The position numbers and the translations under genes were made by a program. The notes beneath the pieces were generated by a model. The model saw only the letters and a program-made list of their open reading frames with translations, was not told the DNA's origin and made no database searches. A stretch of DNA of 64,000 nucleotides from Kingdonia uniflora (Eukaryota; Streptophyta; Magnoliopsida; Ranunculales; Circaeasteraceae): positions 186,001-250,000 of the forward strand of contig JACGCM010000310.1 of assembly GCA_014058105.1 (NCBI GenBank), read 5' to 3'. Each line of letters begins with the position of its first letter. Position 1 is the first letter of the stretch. This document shows positions 44,691-55,009 of this stretch, one piece after another.

Positions 44691-46029
44691 TCGTGAGTCC
44701 TTTCCTGGCGAGCAACTCATGTCCATTCGCTCTATATCTTTTGTACCATGGTTTGCAGACATAGCGAATTATCTTACCACAGGGTACCTTTCTAGTTTTT
44801 GGACCAAGCCAGATAAGAATAAATTTCTTAGTGAGGCCCGACACTTCTTCTGGGATGACCCGTACCTGTTCAAATATTGTTCTAATCAAATCATTAGGAT
44901 ATGTGTCCCAGATTCTAAGCATACCAAAGTCATATAATTTTGTCACTCCCAAGCTGTTGGTGGTCACTTCAACTCCAAAAAGACCTCTGTAAAAATTTTA
45001 CAGTGTGGATTTTATTGGCCTACCTTATTTCGTGATGCTCACGAATTTTCCAAGACTTGTGATAGATGTCAAAGAATGGGAGCCTTGTCCCGTAGGAATA
45101 TGATGCCACTAAACCCAATCTTGATCGTTGAACCATTTTATGTTTTGGGCATAGACTTTATGGGTACCTTCACCCCTATCTTTTGGGTTCAGGCACATCC
45201 TTTTAGCCGCTGACTAAGTGGGCTGAAGCTATTCCTACCATGACCAATGATAGTTCGGTTGTTATTAAATTTATTAAAGAGAATATTTTTTCTCGTTTTG
45301 GTACGCCGAGGGCAATAATTAGTGATGGGGGGTCACAATTTAACAGCCGAATGTTTGCGAACTTAATAAAAAAATTTGGAGTAACACACAAGGTTGCTAC
45401 ACCGTACCATCCGCAGACTAGTGGTCAAGTGGAGATTTCCAATCGTGAAATCAAGAATATTCTTCAAAAAACGATAAGACCAAACTGTAAAGATTGGTCA
45501 ACTCGACTAAACGATGCTCTTTGGGCTTATCGTACTGCTTTTAAGACACCTATTGGAATGTCCCCTTACCAGCTAGTCTATAGAAAGGCTTGTCACCTTC
45601 CAGTTTAATTAGAACACTGAGCATATTGGGCAATAAAGGCCTTGAACTTTGACATTGAGAAGGCCGGTTTACATCGCAAGCTTCAACTCAATGAGTTAGA
45701 AGAACTGCAGAATGATGCATACCATTCAGCAAAGACTTACAAGGAGCGCATGAAAGCGTTTCACAACAAAAACATTTTGCGAAAATCATTTGAACCGGGC
45801 CTCTCATTGTACTCTTCTAGGTTGCATTTATTTCTTGGCAAACTACGATCACGATGGACCGGGCCTCTCATTGTTAAAACGTATTATCCACATGGGGCGG
45901 TTGAGGTTGATGAACCGAGTACTGGCAAAATATAAAAAGTGAACGGGCAAAGGCTTAAGCCTTATTATGAACATTTTAGCTTCACCAATGAAGACTTGAA
46001 GCTTCTGGACCCAGTTTATGAGGAGTGAC
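44691..46029 (+). pseudogene. Athila B integrase
   Basis: Reads [20 protein letters not shown] and [20 protein letters not shown], then the zinc region H--A-GGHFNSKKT and CDRCQRMGAL, then a frameshift near 45200. The core continues as [60 protein letters not shown] and [20 protein letters not shown]. Asp in ISDGG and Glu in GQVEISN are intact. The C-terminal part KLRSRWTGPLIVKTYYPHGA ends near VNGQRLKPYYEHFSFTNEDL. A 17-bp phrase ACCGGGCCTCTCATTGT is present twice (45796 and 45859), altering the C-terminus. Confidence 0.92.
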
Positions 46030-47432
46030 ATTCATATCCTTTTCACCCAACTTTCACTAAGTTTGGGGGATCCTCATTTTGTCTGGCTGAAGACAATAAA
46101 CTTAGCGCTATCTGGGATGCAACCCATGTTATATCAGGTACTATGTTTCAATTTTTTTCCCTTCTTTTAAGGTATGCTTTCAAATATTGGGGACAATGCT
46201 TCTTTTTAGTTTGGGGGTGGGGAAAAATCGTTCACATTTTTTACTTTTTTAGAGAAAAGATAGGTCATTATGATAATTTATGAGACTCTTTAGTAAGTTT
46301 CTGCAAGCTTATAAGTATTTGATATGGTCTAAATATTTTGGTCGTAAAAACTGTGAAGTTAAAATTTTCATCAAATACATGCTTAGAAAATTTGGGAACA
46401 TTATCTTAAGCTAGATGTACTACCCTTTAATTAGAGAAAATTTCATGTTGTCTGATATTTCTTAAAAGAAAATGCACTTCACGATAGTATTGCATTTATT
46501 ACTTTTGCTAGAATTTTGAGCAATCAAAGGGAATCTAGTATTTGAGGTAGGAATGATCCACTACAAGGGAAATAACTGCCTAAAGATTAAGTTCGATCCT
46601 GATGTAATATAATAAGAATTTCTATAAGCGAAAATAGCTCTAAAAACTTTCACGATGCAAGGCATACTCGCATGATTAGAACTGAAAGAGGAAGAATTAT
46701 CACCAATCTCGAGTATAGTCATGAACTATGTGAAAGGAGCAAGGAATAAAGTTTACTTGTGAGAATCCAGAGCCTAGGTCACAAAGGGCCACCAAACCCC
46801 GACAACCTAAGCCAACTGGCTGGGATTCTCGACCAACGACTCATATTATGGAGGCTTCACTAAGGAAACAAGTACCAAAATAAAAAGGCTTATAGTTATT
46901 CCCCAAAAATCAATAACAGGATTTGAATTGACTATGGCACTTATCAAACTGATCATTAGATTTGTTTCACGAAATACAAAATGACTGGATATTGACTTAA
47001 GAGCCTCTAAATAAAGTTGTACGTGCAGTAACTATTTTCACAACACTTGAGGATATCAGAAAATATGTAAAATCTCATTTAAGTATTGGGTAGTATCTCT
47101 AGTTTTGGATAATTCTCCAAGTTCTCTGATTATATATATGTGAAAGAATTAAATTTTGAGGGATTTACCTTCTTAATGTTTTTACCATTATCAGATATCA
47201 ATAAGTTAGCTGAAATGACCTAATGAGTATCTAAACTACTATAATTCCCTTATTGACTTTTGTGGGTATAGTCACTGCAAACCCTCACGAGACAAAACTT
47301 ATCCTATATGGGTAACCTATAGGTTTAACGGCCTGTTGCATATGCTAAATGCAATCGTCTTAACCACGAAAGAGCTATGCTTTTATTCTTTTCTTTGCTC
47401 GAGGACTAGCAAACTTGAAGTTTGGGAGTATT
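46030..47432 (+). other. Athila B 3' untranslated region with three purine tracts
   Basis: No coding. AAGTTTGGGGGA at 46059-46070 precedes the conserved TGTCTGGCTGAAGACAATAA block. AGTTTGGGGGTGGGG lies at 46208-46222. AAGTTTGGGAGTATT (47418-47432) directly precedes the 3' LTR and is the functional polypurine tract by position. The first two are internal copies of the same kind of site. Confidence 0.8.
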
Positions 47433-48564
47433 TGATGGACACATAAAATGACCACTATTCCCCTATGGTTTAATGTTTATTATTCTTAATTTTATTATTA
47501 AACTTGACTTATAAAACCAATTTTTATATTTTAGGTCACATAGAGCTCATTTACCAAATATGTGCAAATACTGGGATGTATAGCTCAAAGGATGAACTGC
47601 TGGAGAAGGATGAAGAGTTGTCAAATACGAGGGTCCCACATGGGGAGGTTACAATTTTGGAGGATAACTCTTGGTGGTTACAAATTTATCTACATTCATG
47701 GCATATGTTATAAATATAATATTAAATGTAAGAACTTTCTCCTTCATCTATAAAAGGAGAGGTGGTTAGCTCATAAGAGTATCCAATTTTGAGAGAATCA
47801 TTCTTGTAGAGTGCAAGAGACTATTATTGGAGTAAGTTGGTGCAAGTCTTGTAAGCATTTAGAGCATTTCATTTTATACGTCAATAAAATTCCTCTTTTT
47901 GTTGTTAGTTTATGTTCATTTCATTCTCTTATCATTTAGGTTTTATAGTTGTTATAATGGCCAGCTAAGTCCTCACTAGGGGTGAGAATGGATCCGCCAT
48001 AAGCGTATGATATCATGTAGTAGAATGTATTTTTCACCAACACAATATGAGCATATTATCACAAATCCCAAAACTATATTGTTGGAGACATCCATTATCA
48101 TCCTATGATCTCTTTAAGTATAGATATAGGAAGAGTTTTGTGATTCTCAAATGATATAGTAAAATTGTATTAATATTGTATTTTTCTAAGGTATGATCCT
48201 AATTAATATTTCATAGTTAGCATTGCTTTTATGGAATGTGTTTTTAGTACATACTTAGTTCATACAATATATTCTACTTGAGTTAGAATTAATCATGGGA
48301 TTACATCGATAAAAGGTCGAAGTTTGTTATTTCAATTAAGTGGATAATTTAATATACGATACTATGTTGATATTGTATGTAAATAGTAGTGAAATCCAAA
48401 GCCCCTGGACCTTTATTCTTGATTAAAACCATGTCATTGATTTTTACGGTTTTATAACCTTAGATTACTAAAACACAAGACCAAAACTAATTTCTAGCTC
48501 CGTTCGAAAGTGAACGACACTCAAATTTTTAACCATACTAAACACTGGATTTTGACCGTTATCA
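47433..48564 (+). repeat. 3' LTR of Athila B
   Basis: Begins TGATGGACACATAAAATG and ends TTTTGACCGTTATCA. TATAAAAG at 47749-47756. Its last 300 bp match 38994-39292. About 1.13 kb, a usual size for Athila. Confidence 0.92.
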
Positions 48565-49870
48565 GCAACCCAAACTGTTGACAACCTCGCTCGGAAGATC
48601 GAGGAGAAGGATGCTGAAATTAGTAAAGGGTAAAAAGAGCTCACTGAGATTAAAGAACAGGCAGTGAAGCTCAAAAGCTTGAATAATGTGTTGATGGCTA
48701 AGAGTAGGGATGCTGACATGGCTCGATACCATATACTGGCTTTAGAAAAGTCAAAAGAAGGTTTATGCCATTTTGTGATAATTTTAAAGAATCAAATGAT
48801 TAGCAAAATGAACGAACGGGAGCAGATTCGAGCTGATTTAGTAAGTACTAGAAACGGGCCGGCGCGACTGAAAAAAAAAAAGTTGAGAAAGATAACGAAC
48901 TGAAGAAAGCTTAAGATGGCCTATCTACCTCTGAAGTTGCGGTTGGGTTGTTGACTACGGCCTTACCTGCTAAAGATATGGCATTTCGAATGGTACAACG
49001 GAAGTGTGATAAGTTGAATGAAAGGGTGGCACAATTGAAACTGAATTGGCACAGTCAAATTTGCGTGCCAGAAATGCTGAGGTTGGAAAGTGCTCGAGGA
49101 AGAATAAAAGTGATGTCAAGGTCTCCCTTGTTCAAGGGGATGTGGTAAGCCTATCAGCTCGAATAAGAGAGCTGGAAGGAATTGTAGCTCGAACTCAAGG
49201 TCATGTGTAAAAAGGAAATGAGCGATTAAAGGAGTACAAAAGTAAGTTGGACGCTGCTCTTACCAGGGAACAAGGGTTAGAGTGGACTATCAGGGGTAAG
49301 GAGATTTTGATAAAGAAGCAAGATGAGTTGTTAAAGAAGTCTCCAATCGGGGAAGATTTAAATAGGGAGCTAGAGGAACTTCATGCTCAGGTGGTGGATT
49401 TGAGGGTAATTAATCAGGCTGAATCAGCTAAAGCTGACAAGAAGGCAGAAGAGAACATCGGATCCACGGCTTAAATAAATAGTGAAATAAAATGGTAAAA
49501 AGAACGGTATGATATATTGCATAATTGCCTTCAGATGGAGAGAGAGAATTTTTCTAAGGTGGTTATGCCCGTGGCATCGCGCTCAGAATTGATGATGGCG
49601 GTGATCGCCTATTTTGTAGAGGAGGTAAAAAGGCTTGAGTTAGAGAGAGATACCTTGCACGACTATTTGTCAAAAAGAGGATGTATTTGCAGAGCTGATA
49701 TAGATCGAAGAAATTGTATGACCTCTATGGAAATGGAGTTAGGCTCTCGACCAACTGAATTGGTAGAACAGGGTAAGATTGTTGTGACTGCTCGAGCTCA
49801 AGAATTTATGACTTGTCGTCGTTCTGTTGTTGGGGAAAGCATAGCTACAGCAGAAAAGAATCCATTGTAG
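48565..49870 (+). pseudogene. Tat C aORF1, C-terminal coiled-coil part
   Basis: Plus strand, antisense to its element. Reads TVDNLARKIEEKDAEISKG, a stop, then KELTEIKEQAVKLKSLNNVL, SRDADMARYHILALEKSKEG and (shifted) MAFRMVQRKCDKLNERVAQL, REQGLEWTIRGKEILIKKQD, and ends GESIATAEKNPL with a stop at 49868-49870. Heptad-like Leu/Glu/Lys content marks a long coiled coil. The order agrees with Tat A (17150 down to 15939) and Tat E (52050 down to 50722). The N-terminal part was lost where Athila B sits. The C-terminal tail is shared with Tat E (EESIANIPTAEHNPL). Confidence 0.75.
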
Positions 49871-49912
49871 AGGTTGCATATGTAACCTAAAAAAAGTATC
49901 TGTCACAGACAT

Positions 49913-50137
49913 ATTAAGGGATGAAAGCTAGTTTTACCTTCGCTTTATCTTATGTCTGGTAGAGTTCCTCTATTGAAAACTAGTATTACCTTTGTTTTAA
50001 TCTCGGAGTATAATGTTACAGCAATATTAAATGAGATGAAAGCTAGTTTTACCTTTGCTTCATCTTATGCCTGGTAGAGTTCCTCGATTAAAAACTAGTA
50101 TTACCTTTATTTTAATCTCGGAGTATAATATCGCAGC
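49913..50137 (+). repeat. 112-bp tandem repeat of Tat C, two copies
   Basis: TATTAA(G/A)..GATGAAAGCTAGTTTTACC recurs at 49913 and 50025, period 112 bp. The complement carries TAAAGCGAAGGTAAAACTAG and GTAATACTAG phrases, which relate it to the 162-bp repeat of Tat A. Same place in the element: next to the 3' end of aORF1. Confidence 0.85.
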
Positions 50138-50584
50138 TGTAGGGGCCTACCCCTCTATCTTACCTAAATCGATTTGTCTCCAGTTTGAACTACCTTCATG
50201 TTAGACTCACACATTCTCCATACGACTTCACCTGTCAACAATACAATATACTCCATAAACTGACAAGAAACGTGGGTCAAGCTCAAACTGAAAAACCTGA
50301 ATAAGTTAAAGTCACCTGTCTCTCTCGAACTCAGCAGTTACTTAGTCAGCTACAAGTAACCACATTGTTCAGAGAACGTCCTCCAGCACGATGAAGAAAT
50401 GTGGGAAAGGCCTATATAAAGAAAAAGTTCCAAAAGAGAGAAGGACAAGAAGATTACAGGAGAAATCACCAGGAAGACTATATTTTCTAGATTCTCCAAA
50501 ACTTCAAACCTTTTATTCAAAAGATCAAGTTAAATTCTACCAGTTAAATTCAAGTTACGCCTGTTTGACTGACTCAACTCAACT
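50138..50584 (+). repeat. Truncated 5' LTR of Tat E
   Basis: Shares TGTAGGG, CGTGGGTC, the AGCACGATGA phrase and CCTATATAAAGNAAAAGTTCCA with the Tat A LTR. TATA box at 50413-50421. The usual CATTACA end and PBS are absent. Confidence 0.8.
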
Positions 50585-50710
50585 CCAAGATTAAAACGAA
50601 GGTGATACTAGATTTCAATCGAATAGCTCAGCCAGACATACGATAAAGCAAAGGTAAAACTAGCTTTCATCTCTCAACATGTCTACAACATATTATTTCC
50701 TTTCAGGTTT
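50585..50710 (+). repeat. Repeat unit of Tat E next to aORF1
   Basis: One unit of the post-pol repeat: AGATTAAAACGAAGGTGATA, AGCTCAGCCAGACATACGAT and AAAGCAAAGGTAAAACTAGC, the inverse of Tat C 49913-50025. Confidence 0.75.
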
Positions 50711-52163
50711 TTAAACAACCATTACAATGGATTATGTTCTGCTGTTGGAATATTAGCTATGCTTTCCTCTATAACAGAAGGTCGACTAACTATAAAATCT
50801 CGAGCTTGTGTAATCACAACAATCCTGCCCTACTCTACCAATTCAGCAGATCGAGCTAGAGTCTAGATCCGTTACCATGGAACTCATGCAATCTCCTTGA
50901 TCTATATCAACCTTGCATATACATCCCTTTGCTGACACAGAGTCAAACAAGGTATCTCTGTCTAACTCAAGTCTTTTTACATCTTCTACAAAATAAGCAA
51001 TTACCCTCTTTGGCAATTTTAAATGTCAGGCCTGAGTTACAACTGAGTGAGAAAAAACCATCCTCGACCTCTGAAGGCGATCTTCTAACCTCTCGTACCA
51101 TACTTTCTGACTCGCCAGTTCTCTTTCTATTATATTTGTAAAAGCAATGGTCTCTATAAATATTTTGTCAACTTTAGCAGACTCAGCCCGATTAATTGCC
51201 TCCAAATCAACCACCTAGGCATGAAGTATCTCGATCTCCTTGTTCAGTTCTTTCACGTCTGGAATTTTCTTTAACAATTCCTCTTTATCCTTTATCACAA
51301 TCTTATTCCCTCTAATAACACGCTCTAGCCCTTTTTCCCTGATAAGAGCAGTATCCAGCTTTATTTGACACTCTCGTAATTGTACAACTCCTTTATGGAC
51401 AGGCCCTTAAATTGGAGCAATGTCCCCCTCTAACTCTCTTATTCGTGCTGACAGACTAACGATATCATCTTGAACAAGAGGAACTCTGGCATCATTATTA
51501 TTCTTATTCGAGCGCTCGCCAGCCTCGATGCTTCTGACACATGAATTGGCCTGTGCCAGATCAATTTTCAATGGAGCCACTCTCTCATTCAACTCATTAC
51601 ACTTGCGTTGTACGATCCTAAACTCCATATTTTTTGCAGAGAAAGATGTAGTCAATTGTTAGGCTGCAACTTCAGACACAGACAATCTCGAGCTCCCTTT
51701 AGCCCATTATCTTTATCAGCTAATTTCTTCTTCAATCACCCCAGCTCGCTCCTACTATTCACCAGATCAGATCAAATTTTCTCTTGGTCAAATCATTTCT
51801 CAAACCAGCCATCGACCGATTCAAACCTTCCTCCGATTTTTCTAGAACATGTATACAGTAACGAGCCATGTCAGCTTCCCTGCTCTTTACCACTAATGTA
51901 TCGCTCTAGCTTTCGAGTTTCGCTTCATGTTCTTTTAACTCCTTGAGCTCTTTCTGCCCTTTCTCAATTTTGGCATCCTTCTCCTCAATCTGGCGAGTCA
52001 AGTCGACAACAATCTGTGTTGCCTCAACAAAGTTAAAGTACACCTTCACATGTTGATTTTCTCTATCTTCATTCACCTCTCTCATCCTATCAAACTCCTC
52101 CGCAAACTCATGGTTACATTGACAAGCTTCATCTTCGCGTAAGCGAGCTAACTCCAATTTGGC

Positions 52164-52734
52164 CTGCACATAGCAATTATATTATATCAAGTTCGATTCA
52201 GAGCACTCAATCCCTACATATGACTTACTTCTAACAAGATATCTATTATTTGACATTTACTGTGTAAAACTACTTCTGAACTTGAGGTCGAAGTACAATC
52301 TCGGATCAATGCTCAGTAACATATACTTCTAGGTCTAAGGTACATATTTTCTATATTTTTGTTTGCCAAAGACTAACATCTTTTATACGCACTATTTTAA
52401 TGTCGTTTGTACCTAAACAGGTAGCGAGTTTTTGGTCTGTCTCTATACTTTATATATTACTTTATACCTCTATATTAATGAAGCTTACAAATCAAATATT
52501 TCTTGCTCTATTCTAACCTACATCTCCACTTGCAAAGATAATAGGGACGTTGAGGTCTCGTTCTCCATAGCAAGCTTAACCTCTAAATATTTTATTCTGA
52601 GGTGTATGTCCTTAAGTTCCTACAGCAAGGTTTATGAATACAACTTAGCCTACAGAATTCTATCAAAAATATATTCATTGTTTACAAACATTCTCAAATA
52701 TTCATACAATCACAGTTTTATCACACTATCCTAC
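52164..52734 (-). other. Predicted second intron in aORF1 of Tat E
   Basis: Minus strand: donor GAGAAG|GTAGGATAG at 52734 and acceptor CTATGTGCAG|GCCAAA ending at 52164, 571 bp. Joins ...ELENEK to AKLELARLRED in phase 0, as in Tat A. Confidence 0.8.
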
Positions 52735-53162
52735 CTTCTCATTCTCCAACTCTGGGCATTCATTATCATCCCCTTGGTTGTCTCTCACCGTCTCGGGAGA
52801 CACACCATCCAGCCCTTCCATAATGCCAGTGGCAACATCTTCAGTCCCTTCATCCTCATCCTCCTCCACATAGGTACCGGCCCTAATGGCATCCACCTCA
52901 TCTTTAGAATAACCTTTTGACATAATGTTGCAACGAGCCTGTCACGCTCAGTTACTACCTCCACCAAATCTACTCTCGCCTCCGCCGGAAGCTTATTAAT
53001 CTCAACTACTTGGGAAGCCTTCAAGGCCTCCAGCCGCTTCTCCTCCTTGTTCAAATTAGATTTCCATCGAGCTACGTTTCTTTCGAGCTCAACCTTCTTT
53101 CTCTTTAGCTCGGCCCTCTCCTCCTCAACCCTGAGGCATATTCCCTTCATCAGCTGAGCAGC

Positions 53163-53251
53163 CTGAAAAAATCAAAAAAGAATTGACCTTACCGATTAGC
53201 TCGAATCATAATAAAATCAACCATAAAACATATTCGAGCTTATGAACATAC
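53163..53251 (-). other. Predicted intron in aORF1 of Tat E
   Basis: Minus strand: donor AGATTG|GTATGTTC at 53251 and acceptor TTTTTTCAG|GCTGCT ending at 53163, 89 bp. Removal joins ...EEMSRL to AAQLMKGICLRV in frame. The in-frame sequence of the intron contains stops. Confidence 0.8.
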
Positions 53252-54405
53252 CAATCTACTCATCTCTTCATCCCCGTGGAGAGCTACCATCCTGGATTTT
53301 TCCTTTACCTCTTTCCAATCATCTTCTACCAGAGGTCGATCTTCTACGGCCTTCACCCCCGACGCTTCAGGTTCAACCCTTCTCCCTTTTTCTCTGGCCT
53401 TGCCACATCCCGTGGTCCCAGAAGCCAAAAGAGGCTTCAGCATTTGCCTTTTGGGGAACGTTCGAGCTAGTTTGCTTGACATAACGGACTCAGGTAATCC
53501 TACGCATTCCACTTCAGGGGCCTTATGAAAGTTCACTCACCTTTCCCCATTAGTCCCCTTCTTCATGCTGCCGTCCGCACTCGTTATTAGCCTTGTCAAC
53601 TAAGATTTCAGAACTTTGTCAACTCTACTGTTAACACGCTTTTTCTACTAATGCTAAGATCTTCCAGTGCAGCCTCGAGATCTGTCTTCTCTTGAGCAAC
53701 TACATCCAACAATGATTCTTTCCTCTTCATCAGTGATTTAGGACTTGCTATATACAAAATATTAACACCAGGGAGCATTTCGTTATCATATAAATTCAAC
53801 TATCAATCTCATATATTTTTCATGGTTATACTTACTTTGTTTTACAGTTCTAAAGAGAAGTTACATGGGTTCTTCTTCATCTCTCTGAAGGCAATCACCT
53901 TTCACCCATATCACATTATCATTCTACGGTCGACCTGCTGAGTTTAGATCGAAGAAATGAGGTCGAGTTGTGCTCGCATAGAAATATGCCCCTCCACTTG
54001 CAGAATAGTTTTTTACACCATAAAACTATAATACATCCTCAGAGGTTATCCTCCTCTTTCTCCCATCTCCTTCCCACCGAATATTCAAAGTTTTACAGAC
54101 ACTTATCACCTCCCACATATTCCTATTCATCTGAATGGGACATGCCCCTATGAGATTCATAATCCCTTTCCCAAGATTGCTAAGGAGAAGACTCGACCCG
54201 TACTCCAATTAAGACATGTAACATAAAAAACCCTCTGACAGTTTAGTCCGATCATCCCCATCAAAATACTCTAAAGAGATCGATTTCTCTATATCCCTGT
54301 CCCTTTTTTCCTTCGTCAAATCACCCAACAGATAAAAATATTCCTCTTTCATTGCTACAGTGTAACCCCTAAATTTCCTACCAACATAATCTATATAATT
54401 ACCCC

Positions 54406-54947
54406 TGTAGTATCATATTCCCCAGATTTAACAAGAATAAGCCAGCATCCTATAGTCGAAGACAACTCAACATCCTATAGTCGAAGATAGCTCAACATCT
54501 TATAGTCGAAGGTAGTTCAACATCTTATAGTCGAAGGCAACTCAACATTCTGGAAGATTCCATGAGTCCTCAAATTACCAAAAGTAGACGTTGAATCCCA
54601 ATCAAGAAGGAACCGTTAGAGATCCGCGAAGTTCGCCCACTTCCCCGGGAATAGGAGACTATTTCTTTCTTTTTGTAAACAGCCTGTATCTACTATAAAT
54701 ACAGGCAAGGAATAGGTTCTAAAGAACCGCAAGTCTTACGATCATTAATCTTTAAAAGTCGTAACACTCTAAAAATATACAATAACTAGCATCTACTAGA
54801 TTTTATATTAAATCCTCCTCGAGGTCATGGTTTTTCTTAGCTTTTACTGAGTTATCCACGTAAAATCCTGGTTATTTAGCTCTTTATTATGCAATCCTTA
54901 CAAACAGTATTGGAAAAGGTTTTCCTCCTGGAAAACATACCATTACA
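54406..54947 (+). repeat. 5' LTR of Tat D
   Basis: Starts TGTAGTATCATATTCCCC and ends AACATACCATTACA. TATAAATA at 54694-54701. The same TGTAG start and CATTACA end as the Tat A LTR. Contains four 25-bp direct repeats. Confidence 0.88.
54443..54553 (+). repeat. 25-bp tandem repeats in the Tat D LTR
   Basis: CA(A/G)CATC(C/T)TATAGTCGAAG plus six to seven bases recurs at 54443, 54468, 54493 and 54518, with a partial fifth at 54543; period exactly 25 bp. It lies in U3 about 150-250 bp before the TATA box, the usual place of enhancer repeats. Confidence 0.92.
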
Positions 54948-54966
54948 ATTGGCGCCGTCAGTGGGA
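54948..54966 (+). other. Primer-binding site of Tat D
   Basis: ATTGGCGCCGTCAGTGGGAAA follows the LTR directly, one base from the TTGGCGCCGTCTGTGGGAA-type Tat site. Confidence 0.88.
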
Positions 54967-55009
54967 AATCCACACTTTTTTTTACCATTTCCAATATAAA
55001 CACTATTCA

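Larger units (their letters stand above)
38994..48564 (+). mobile_element. Athila B: plus-strand Athila-type element, 5' LTR truncated
   Basis: Order: LTR remnant (38994-39292), PBS, leader, gag, protease, RT, RNase H, integrase, 3' untranslated region with purine tracts, complete 3' LTR (47433-48564). The 5' LTR lacks its first roughly 830 bp and is joined to the leader exon of Tat C. The 3' side resumes in the coiled-coil part of Tat C aORF1. It is a different Athila family from F1/F2 by LTR sequence, and has the best preserved pol in the window. Transposition now would need a second intact LTR. Confidence 0.92.
26000..50137 (-). mobile_element. Tat C: minus-strand Tat element, antisense module only, split twice
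   Basis: Three pieces belong together: 26000-27604, 38265-38993 and 48565-50137. They carry, on the plus strand, homologues of Tat A aORF2, aORF3, the aORF1 promoter with leader, and the C-terminal coiled coil of aORF1, followed by tandem repeats. F1 separates the first two (TSD AGTGT proves contiguity). Athila B separates the second and third, with loss of about 2.6 kb of aORF1 and of the start of the B 5' LTR. No LTR or pol of Tat C is visible in the window. Confidence 0.75.
50138..54405 (+). mobile_element. Tat E: internally deleted Tat element
   Basis: The plus-strand 5' LTR start (TGTAGGGGCCTACCCC) is followed within about 450 bp by the repeat region and then by aORF1 on the minus strand. 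gag and pol are missing, lost by deletion from LTR to repeats. The right end is cut by Tat D at 54405. It lies head to head with Tat C, so homologous aORF1 regions face each other. No 3' LTR in the window. Confidence 0.75.
50722..54405 (-). pseudogene. Tat E aORF1: spliced antisense coiled-coil gene, 5' cut by Tat D
   Basis: Minus strand. N-terminal part from 54405: YIDYVGRKFRGYTVAMKEEY, YFYLLGDLTKEKRDRDIEKS, YGSSLLLSNLGKGIMNLIGA, RRITSEDVL-FYGVKNYSAS and NDNVIWVKGDCLQRDEEEPM. The middle contains LASGTTGCGKAREKGRRVEP and DWKEVKEKSRMVALHGDEEM. After an intron it continues MKGICLRVEEERAELKRKKV; after a second, AKLELARLREDEACQCNHEF, ending EESIANIPTAEHNPL at 50722. Both introns join in phase 0. 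Frameshifts and stops remain, e.g. near 52925. Protein similarity to Tat A is clear over the whole length. Function unknown. Confidence 0.8.

Noticed and set aside
52432..52920. 162-codon plus-strand frame with hydrophobic stretches
   Set aside because: Covers the second intron and an exon of Tat E aORF1 on the other strand; hydrophobicity comes from reading acidic helices backwards.
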